From positions 2,232,001 through 2,296,000 of the forward strand of contig MU839827.1 in assembly GCA_030411725.1 (NCBI GenBank): DNA of 64,000 bases. The letters are read 5' to 3'. Positions within the stretch are counted from its first letter, which is position 1. Each line of letters begins with the position of its first letter. A program made the translations under genes and the position numbers. Under the pieces are notes generated by a model, which did no database searches, was not told the origin of the DNA, and was given only the letters and a program-made list of their open reading frames with translations. Shown piece by piece: positions 56,392-64,000 of the stretch. The DNA comes from Echria macrotheca (taxonomy: Eukaryota; Ascomycota; Sordariomycetes; Sordariales; Schizotheciaceae).

Positions 56392-57019
56392 GGTGGGCGG
56401 ATAGCTTGGTGCTGCTGCTGCTGCTGCTTTGATAGCTAGCGCAGAGCTCGGGGACGGTCGTGTCTCGATTCTCGGCTGTAGTCGTCGTTCGCGAGGAACG
56501 GACAGAGGTGTCTGGAGCTGAGGCCGTGGCTTCCAGACGGCCAGGCAGGAATTCTAGGGCGGAGTGGTGGGGTTAAGGATGTACCGGAGGATGATGCTGA
56601 GGTCCGTAAAAGCGGATGGCGGGGAACCCGCCGTGGATGCCCGAGAGCTGGACCCCGGCCTCGCGCGTAAGCGGCGTCTTAGGGTCCTCTGCCAGCTGGC
56701 AGCGGTCCGGCTGCAACTTTGGGCGCTGCACCCCTGTCAGTCTGTCGCCTGGGAGCAACTGCCAATGTTGACTTTGACTCCCGGTCGCGCTGGTCTTTCT
56801 TGTCGACGAGAAAAGCAACACTCAACAAAACCGACACTCAAAGACAGCCGACGCCAGATCGGTGGTCGCCCACGACCACGGCTTCGGCCACAATTTTACT
56901 AACCATAACAGCAGCAGCATTTCGACAATCCGACACCGACTGCAAGAGCCGCCATCAGGACACCGCATCGATAATCGCAGCCGAGGAGGGTCAACGACTC
57001 TCAGACGAAATCAGCAGCT
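56392..57019. promoter_or_regulatory. Divergent promoter region, ANL-like / POM34-like
   Basis: 628 bp between divergent starts, containing a GCT/CAG triplet run near the ANL-like start (about 56411-56430). No coding sequence is recognised. Specific elements cannot be assigned. Confidence 0.35.
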
Positions 57020-57986
57020 ATGTCGTCCACAAGAACAGCTCCGAGCGGGCGAGCGCTCATGACGCCGGTCAAACAGACAGCCAGCATCCCGCCCGCAAAA
57101 GAGAGCCCCGGGAGCTGGCGCCATCCCCGCCTGAGCGAGATCACACAACGCCAGAGCCGGTCCGTCTTCTCGGAGAAGAATACGCAGCAGATCGTCTACA
57201 ACACGATCGCGCTGGTCATTACTCTCTTCGCGCGAAATGCGACAGCACCCCACCTATCCAAGCTGTACGTTTTCGTTCCAGACCCCCTCAAGTCCCTATC
57301 GCAAAGCTAACTCTATCCAAAACAGCCTAGGCGCAGATGCGAGGGAGTACCTGAGTTGGGCCTACTTAGTCCTCCTCGCCATCCCAGTTTACAACATCAT
57401 CCGCGCCTGCCTCCCCCTCTTTCGCGCCCCCGACGACCTCGCCGATATCCCCCTCACGCCGGCCCAGCGGAAACTGCTCGGCCTTCCGCCGCTTGACAAG
57501 GGCTCGCCGACACCCGACCCGAAGGAGTACAGCACGCCGCCGCGGTACTCGCGCACCCCATCGATCGTCGCCGGGTCGCCCGCCAGCCTGCGCAGCTACA
57601 ACAGCTCGCCAACGCCTAACCTCGCCAGTCCGCTGTCGGTTAACAACTCGCCCGTGGCTGGTGTTGTGGGTGCCGGGCACAGTCCGCGGCTCGGCAAGTT
57701 GGGCCTGGCCAGCCCGCGCTCTGTTAACAACTCGCCGGCGGGTCTCGGTTCCGGGCCCAGTCCCCTGCTGAACAAGGCCATCGGGGGCGGAGGGCTGCGG
57801 AGGTCTTCGTTTGGAGGGTCATCATCCCAGTTTGGGGTTAGCACAGCTACGAGTCTTCTCGGGGAGGGTCCTTCTACGCCGACGCCGGTTGGGGGGAAGC
57901 GGTCGAGTGTGAGTTTGAACAACAAGTGGCTGTACGAGAGGGGACGGAGGTCGTCGGGGAACAGTTGGCTGCATCAAGGGTTGTAA
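57020..57986 (+). CDS. POM34: Nuclear pore membrane protein, POM34-like
   Basis: Exons 57020-57264 and 57326-57986 (donor GTACGT, acceptor CAG) give 301 residues. Two hydrophobic segments, IVYNTIALVITLFAR (about 59-73) and YLSWAYLVLLAIPVYNIIRA (about 91-110), form a hairpin. They are followed by FRAPDDLADIPLTPAQRKLLGLPP and a long Ser/Pro/Gly-rich tail with repeated LASP-SVNNSP units. This arrangement is that of the fungal nuclear pore complex component family (NPCC, yeast Pom34). Pom34 anchors the pore in the membrane together with Pom152 and Ndc1. Within the tail, two similar blocks (LASPLSVNNSPVAG and LASPRSVNNSPAGLG) suggest an internal duplication. The alternative acceptor CCTAG shifts frame and is rejected. 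Confidence 0.87.
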
Positions 57987-58301
57987 GGCGCTAGGGGGGT
58001 GTGAGGAAGGATTGTGTATAGACGAATGTATCACGTATGGGTCAGGTCTCATGAAGCCATGATCAATGAGTATTACCGTGTTTCGTGGACGAGCGAATGA
58101 AAATGCCATGATCAAGAGAGAAGAAAGTCACGAATTGTTGCTTGGGTATCTAGTATTAAGGTAACTTCCGAACAATAAAAGAAGAAAAACTGAGGTTGCC
58201 AAAGTTTCGGCCCAACCTCGTCAGAATATCTCATCTTCCTCGTCATCTCGTCAAACCGCCCGAGACATCCATCATCATACCCCACAAAAACCACCCAGAT
58301 C
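57987..58301. other. Convergent intergenic, POM34-like / epoxide-hydrolase-like
   Basis: 315 bp between converging stops. No feature recognised; the 3' UTRs are likely here. Confidence 0.35.
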
Positions 58302-60299
58302 TCATGAAGCCTTCTCCAACGGCGGCGTCTTACTCCCCTCGACCAGGGTATCCGGACTCTCCCCGTCAAGCAGCGGATCCCTGACGGGAATCGGCGCCGG
58401 CGGCGACAGATCTTGTACTACCACTTCTTTCCCCTTCCCCTTATCCACCTTATCCACCCCCGCCCCCAACTTGCCTCTATCTTCCTCGTCCTCCTCCTCG
58501 ATGGGTGTTATCGCCGGCGTCGCGAGGACCTCGGGCACACCGAGGAATTTTCTCTGCGTCGTTGTCGTCGTCGCTTGCCCCTTCCCCTTGCCCTTTTCTT
58601 GTTCCTTGTTATTAGGGGGGAGTAGAACCGGTTGTGTTGTTGTTGTTTTCCCTTCATCGTCGTCCTTGATAACAACGACCTTCTCGAGCGGCGCAACCCC
58701 GTCATGATCAAGCTCGAATATCCTCGGATTCTTCGCGAGCAACGCCCCGGCCAGCCCTCGCACCCCCGCAAAGACGATATCCGGCGCCTCGAACGCCAGG
58801 AGCGTCTTGCTCCCCGTCCGGCCGGGGTATCGCGTCGTCTGGAGCACGTCGTACTCGGCGTTAGCCCAGGCCGGACACTCGCCCTTGAACCCGGAGATGG
58901 CAACGCTGGCGCGGACGTTCCTTCGTACTTCGTCTCCTGATCCTCCAAAAGACTCGGCAGTCTCGCACGCGGCCCAGAAGCGCAGCGCATGTTCCGGCCC
59001 CGGCAGCCAGGCGAGCTGCGTGAGCGTGATGATCCAGTCCTTGTCGAAGAACCCCCCGTCGTTCTCCTCCTCACGGGCAGAATCAATCCCCGCCAGCCTC
59101 AGCGCGCGGAGAATAAAAACGAGCATGCCGACGGGCGAGTCGCACAGCGCATAGGCCAGCGCATCCGGCTGCGTGAGCCTTCCGAGACCCGCAATCCCTA
59201 CCATACCCTCCTCCCCCCCAAAGTCTCCTTTCGACTTTTGGGTCGTCCCGCCGTCGGCTATCCATCTCGTGCTAGAACTAGACATCCCATCGAGCAGCGC
59301 AAAGTCCTCCTCCTCATACCCGAGGATACCCGCGCGCAAGAAGCGCGCAACGCGCCACTTGGCCCACTCCCACGGCGCGACGCGGACGTCCGGCGCGTCG
59401 ATGGCGGGCGAGATGAAGTGCGCGCCTGCGCACGAGGACGCATGGCGCGTGGCGAGACACCTTATCAGGCGCCAGTCGATGCGCGCGGGGGAGGTCGCGC
59501 CCGGCGCGGCGGTGGTGGCCAGGTAGCGCGGGTAGGCCAGGCGGGTGGTCATAAGGGCGTCGAGCAGGGCGGCCGTGGCGGGGATGGGCGACGCGGTCGG
59601 AGAGAGGTTGGGGAGCGCATCGCTGAAGCCGAGGCCCGGGAGGGAGGGGATCACCAGGTGGAAGGGCTGCGTCGTGGTCGGGTCGGCTGGCGCGGTGAGG
59701 GGCTGGACGAGGTGGGCGAGGGAGAGGTTGGTAAAGGGGAAGGGCGGTAGGAGGAGGAGCGGGACGGCGGAGGGGTGTGCGGACCGCACGTGGATGAAGT
59801 GGATGCGCACCGGGGAGGGGAGCGAGTCTAGCGATACCGAGGCGCGGAACTGGGGGAAGGCGGTGTTTAGGACGCTTTCCTGGTCCCGCCATGAGTATTT
59901 CTCGACCCTTTTTTTTTTCCACACTGTTAACTCTCGGTTTCTTGGAACAAAAGAGGGGGGGATACAATACCAGTAGTCGATCAACTCCTCCACCTGGGCC
60001 TTGGGCTTCCACCCGCCGCCGCCATCCCGATCCTTGGGCCCGGACGATGACACTGCTGCTTCTGCTTCTGCTTCATGCGGCAGCCGGGTGAATTCGAGCT
60101 TGCGTCTGGTCAAGTCCACATGCCGAGTCGGTATCTAGCAATGAAGGTTAGCAAAACACACACACACATGTTCCCGTCCGTTCCCCGTCGATCCCTAAAA
60201 CACGAAACAAACACAACCACCCACATGGATCTTGTACGGTTTGACCTCGTCATCCGGTCCCGGTCCCGGTCCCGTCGATTTCTCGCCCGTGTCTCCCAT
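58302..60299 (-). CDS. Epoxide-hydrolase-like alpha/beta-hydrolase protein, probably inactive, with long tail
   Basis: Exons 60225-60299, 59971-60134, 58302-59907 give 614 residues. The N-terminal EHN domain reads VKPYKIH-IPTRHVDLTRRKLEF, then ELIDYW-VEKYSWRDQESVLN and FPQFRAS. The hydrolase part has HFIHVRS, LVIPSLPGLGFSDALP and RCLATRHASSCAGAHF. The nucleophile elbow, GGDWG in active enzymes, reads RIDWR: Asp may be kept but both small flanking residues are Arg. The end motif (usually DHGGHFxALE) reads DHDGVAPLE, so the catalytic His seems lost. About 130 disordered, acidic and Lys/Thr-rich residues follow (KGKGKGQATTTTTQ). The fold is family-like but catalysis is doubtful. Intron 2 (59908-59970) is 63 nt without stop and ends AAAAG; it could be retained in frame. 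The start MGDTGEKSTG follows from the EHN join. Confidence 0.78.
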
Positions 60300-61578
60300 T
60301 ATTTCTTTCCTATCTCTCTCTTTCTCTCTCTCTCTCTCCGTCTCTCTCTGTCTGTCTTCCTCCCAAAACGTGATATAACACACTAGATAATAATATAGCG
60401 AGCGGGGTTGATATTTGGTGTATAAGTCGTCTTTGCTTGGTATCCTGTAATTATTGCATGTGGATATAATACGGAAAGGTAGTCTCAATAAAAAATGAAG
60501 AAGTGAACAAAAAATAAAAAACGAGAGGTTCCGTCGCGGGTCAGGTGAGTGAGAGAGAGAAGAGCAAAACCAAAGTCAAGTGAGCAATGCTTTGCTTATT
60601 GCTTAAATAAAATGAGGATTAATATCGCGGGAACCGCCAGCATGGGAAAGGCGTCTTTTGGGGGGCTTGTTTATTATCCCGTTCGACATATATCCACACA
60701 CAACACACACAAACACATTCGACCCGAGCTCCCGGGGGGTGTGTGGGTGTGTGTGTCTCTTATTAATGCCTCCCCAAGCTAAAAGACCAAAAAAAGACGG
60801 ACCAAAAAACAACCAAATGCCGTTACATCCATAGTTAATCATACTAGAACCCTTATTAAAGGGGAGGCTCTAAGGGCCGCAGGGAAGGTCGTCATCCCTC
60901 CCCCCTCCCCCCCCGAACCCGAAGCGGGAGTGGAGTGTGGGTCGACGCGACGCCTGGACACACAGAGGACGTTGAAACGGCGTCGCAACCGCAATCGACC
61001 ACCGACAAGGGTCCCCAGGGATTTCCTGCGAGCGCCACACGGGATCCAGAACCGATGCGCGTCCATGAAACAAGTGGCGGTGCACACGCGGGGTTGGGAA
61101 ATGATCAGCCAAGGGTCTTCAGTCGCTTTGCCTCAGGACCTTTCCATTGGACCAAACCCCCGTCGTCTGCGGTCGCCACATCCCGGCTTTTCCAACGTCC
61201 AACATCCTCGCCGGCTGAGAAGCTCCGATCCAGACCACACGCGCCGCCACAGCACCACAGCACCACAGCACCTCCAGCTCTACACCGCACATCAGCCACG
61301 CGTTCCGCCACATCTTGCTGGTCTTTGACTGTTCCTGATCTTCTGATAATCGCTGTCTGCTAGACACCTAGAGTAGTCATGCATACATTTCGCCGCTTTA
61401 AAAAAAGAATTGCTGGCGGCCTCTTTGGGCAGTTCGTACGGATAGTCATATCTTTTCGATGCCCGAGCGCTTCTAGCCTTGAAAGGTGTATGCACGCTCA
61501 AGGTGCGAGTTGGCAATCCCACTCCCTCCAACTGCCAGTTCAGCCACGGGACTGGTTGACATCCCCCGGGCCCATCTC
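60300..61578. other. Intergenic upstream of epoxide-hydrolase-like gene
   Basis: About 1.3 kb between the epoxide-hydrolase-like start and the HID1-like stop. It holds a CT dinucleotide run (about 60309-60352) next to the hydrolase start and CA/GT dinucleotide runs near 60690-60720 and 60738-60755. The plus-strand frame 60935-61363 has no domain, so I do not call it. Confidence 0.4.
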
Positions 61579-64000
61579 TCAGCCGCCGCGCGGCAAGCCT
61601 TGTCCTCCGCCAGAAGAGGCTGCTGGCCCGGTACCTCGTATGTTGATAGCCCCGATTCGCGACATAATATTGCTTCCAACTGCATCCACCGCCCCACGAG
61701 GAGATGTCAATGACGGTCCTTGTGGCGCAGTCTCTTGGACCCGGAACAGCTTGATGGCCGTGGCGTTCCAGATGCCAAGTGTCCCCTTGGCGACCTGCAT
61801 CTCACTGGCGAAGATGAAGCCCCAGAGCAGGGACTCGTACCATCCCAGCGCCAGTTGTGACCACTCAAACGACTGAACACGTACGGGCGAAGCGTCAACA
61901 CCGACAAGCTTGATCTCTTGGATCCTTTGTAGAACCGCCGGGGTAGAGAAGTCCGACGCGAGGGCCTGCCGTGGCATGACTGCTGTTAGCTGCTGAATCA
62001 CGGCCAAGATGGCGTGTAGTGGTAATTCCGGAAGCCAGCTGTCGATCCAGCGGGCAGACGGCTCGAACCCGCCGAATTGCGCCTGGCCGCCCGTCGTAGG
62101 GCTGCCTATGCTAGTTATGCTGTTTTGGCGCGAGAAGGCCCGGGCGCCAGCTGGCATCTTTCCCCTCGCCTTCTCCGACATGCCTCGAAGCTGCCGCGGC
62201 ACCTCGTCCTCTGCTTGTCCAGCGACCGATGACGCTCTTGAAGGATTCTCGCTAGGGCTCGAAGCTGCCGGTGTGGGTCGTGCTTCGCTATCGCTGTCAT
62301 CCTCGTCATCTCCAATTGCGAATGTTCCATCTTCCTCGGGAACTTCACGCAGCGTTGACGTTCGTGAAAGGGGTGTGGTGGGGCTTCTGAGGCTTTCCAC
62401 CGAGCTTCTGGTTGAAACAGAGTCCAGTGCCTCGCCAGACGCTGCCTGTTCCTTTCTACGCCGATTCCGTCTTTCTATCTCCTCTTGGCCGCTTTCTAGC
62501 GTGAAGGACCGCAGAGCTTCGAACTTCTTGCGGTTCTTGACGACTGCGAAAATGAACTCGGGGTTTTCTACGCGCGGTTAGATCATGTCCCTCGCATCAC
62601 CTCCCTTGTACATACTCTGGTATTGATGCTCGATGATGGCATTCATTGCCTCCAGTAACGATCTAAGAAGGTCGTGGTTCGTCTCGTTGGCCAACAGAAA
62701 CGACGGCGATGACATCGAGTTGAATAGTTGCATTATTTTGAGGCACGTGGCCGCACTCAAGCCTTCTAGATATGCCGAGATATTGTTGATGACGGCCAGG
62801 AGAGCGGGATATATGGCTGTCAGCTTGCCCTGACTCTTGGTGATCAAGATGTAAATCGACTGCTGGGGTCAGTACGTCTCCTATATATGCATCAGGGGTA
62901 GACATGCCTGAATAAGGAAGTCGGCATAGCTCCCTCTAAACCCGGCGATCCGGATGGCAGGAGGTAGCGTCTCCTGGCCTTCGAAAGTTTTGTTCAAATT
63001 GACACCAAAATTCTTCTCCACACTTAGCGTTTGGAGGAGAAACGCGCACATGCGCACGACGCCCTGCTTAGAAGCGTCATTCTTGTATTCTAGAGCGTAG
63101 AACAGCACAAGAATCACGAAGTCGTGGGCCCGCTCCGTGTCGATGATAAATGACCGGAACCGCTTGTTGCATTGCGTGATCTCCCAGAAAAGCATCATGA
63201 TTTCTGGCGAGAATCTGATCGAGTTCTGGCTTCCAGGTATATATGAAGCATTCGCGTGCAACGGTTGATTCAGGATCCGCGTCATTCCATCAACGATAAA
63301 CTGGAAATCCTGGGGCCGGTGGAGACGGCCGAGGAAGTGACGGTAAAAGTTCTTGGGCGTTGGGGTGCCTGGTTGTTCTGGTATGGGATACAACACTGTC
63401 ACTAGCAGGAATTGCAGCGCATACGTGACAAGAATCTGCTTGGACTCCTTGAACATGAGCGTGTTGTATGGAACCCTCCACGTTGCTGGGTTGTACTTGA
63501 GAGTCTGCGCGCCTGTCAGCATGGTCCCGGTATGGAGTCGTGCTGCTTACAGTATTCAAAAGCGAACAAAGCACAGACAGTACCACCTGCTTGTCGGGGC
63601 AAGTGCAGATATAGGTGAGCGCACGAGTACCCTTCTGCGGCAGAACGCTGGGAGACATGTACATGCTCTGGCTAGTGAGCGTCAAAAGAAGACGTAGGAT
63701 CTCACAGCGGTTGTCTTCATGTTCCTTGGTGGTGGGGATCGAAGTGTTGCACCCAACGCCACTCTGCCAGATGACATAGCTGACCTTGGGGCGGCCATTT
63801 GGCTGTTTCGGGATCGTGAGGTCGGAGAAGAAGAGGAGGTCGACTAGGCAATCGATAAGCTCCTCTGCCAGAGGTCTGGCATCCTCAAATTCCTCCACGG
63901 GCTCCCTCGGCTGTACGTCATGAATGCCATCGAAGATGACTTCGGTGGCTATGGATGCTTTGCGACTCCGCTTACGTCGCTGACCCCAGAAGAAGCGCTC
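61579..64000 (-). CDS. HID1/Ftp105-family Golgi protein (5' end outside window)
   Basis: Visible exons: 63551->64000, 62908-63504, 62616-62859, 61579-62567, totalling 759 residues. Conserved blocks are ELIDCLVDLLFFSDLTIP, GTRALTYICTCPDKQVVLSVL, LNTTLKYNPATWRVPYN, VTYALQFLLVTVLYP, KNFYRHFLGRLHRPQDFQF and SFIIDTERAHDFVILVLFYA. A long charged region (DDEDDSDSEARP) precedes a conserved C-terminal segment (WYESLLWGFIFASEM). This is the HID1 family (fission yeast Ftp105, budding yeast Ecm30-like), membrane-associated Golgi proteins; Ftp105 recruits the deubiquitinase Ubp5 to the Golgi, and animal HID1 acts in dense-core vesicle sorting. The intron between the second and third visible exons has a GC donor (CAG|GCATGT). 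The N-terminus is beyond the right edge. Confidence 0.9.

Noticed and set aside
55537..56439. 300-codon plus frame opposite the ANL-like gene
   Set aside because: Antisense shadow; no motif and conflicts with a conserved gene.
60935..61363. 142-codon plus frame between the epoxide-hydrolase-like and HID1 genes
   Set aside because: His/Pro/Ser-rich with no domain; the reverse strand is equally open.
1..64000. A secondary-metabolite or defence-type gene cluster
   Set aside because: No PKS, NRPS, terpene cyclase, NLR/HET domain or transporter set is visible; content is mostly conserved single-copy housekeeping genes.

Overview
The window is nuclear DNA of a filamentous ascomycete, most likely a Sordariomycete and probably Sordariales. 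The evidence is many 45-150 nt introns with GTRNGT donors and CTAAC/CTGAC-like branch sites, GC-rich coding sequence, genes on both strands with no operons, and proteins that read like Neurospora/Chaetomium orthologues (TOM40, VPS54, APC8, a CYLD-like deubiquitinase). The assignment rests on remembered family features, not a search.

I support 23 protein genes and one tRNA. Left part (1-31 kb): CDC34-type E2 (cut by the left edge), GCN2 kinase, Cut12-like spindle-pole protein, urease accessory UreF, splicing factor Cwc2, DRG-type GTPase, Spo12-family mitotic-exit protein, acyl-CoA dehydrogenase, a USP deubiquitinase ending in a CaaX box, TOM40, 6-phosphofructo-2-kinase and an RmlD/MAT2B-like reductase. 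Middle (31-47 kb): an RA-PH adaptor, a Ty1/copia integrase relic, farnesyl diphosphate synthase, APC8, a 4.5-kb gene-poor stretch with an intron-containing tRNA-Lys(CUU) and diverged duplications, a small secreted protein and a 3.5-kb gene-free stretch upstream of it. Right part (47-64 kb): VPS54, MCM5, a membrane-anchored degenerate adenylate-forming protein, POM34-like nucleoporin, an epoxide-hydrolase-like protein and a HID1-family protein (cut by the right edge).

The genes are mostly housekeeping and do not form a metabolic cluster. A loose theme is cell-cycle and ubiquitin control (CDC34, Cut12, Spo12, APC8, MCM5, USP), but synteny alone does not show co-regulation. Several pairs are divergent with short shared promoters: FPPS/APC8 (483 bp, with four CGATAA sites), VPS54/MCM5 (578 bp, with a CGCGT cluster) and ANL-like/POM34 (628 bp).

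I found no obvious new multi-gene system. The most interesting points are the predicted prenylated deubiquitinase, a PFK2 gene whose second intron appears to lack its AG acceptor, two likely pseudo-enzymes, a 15-nt microexon, and a recurrent TACCTAGGTA palindrome in intergenic DNA. Exon coordinates are hand-derived from splice signals and reading-frame continuity; none has transcript support.
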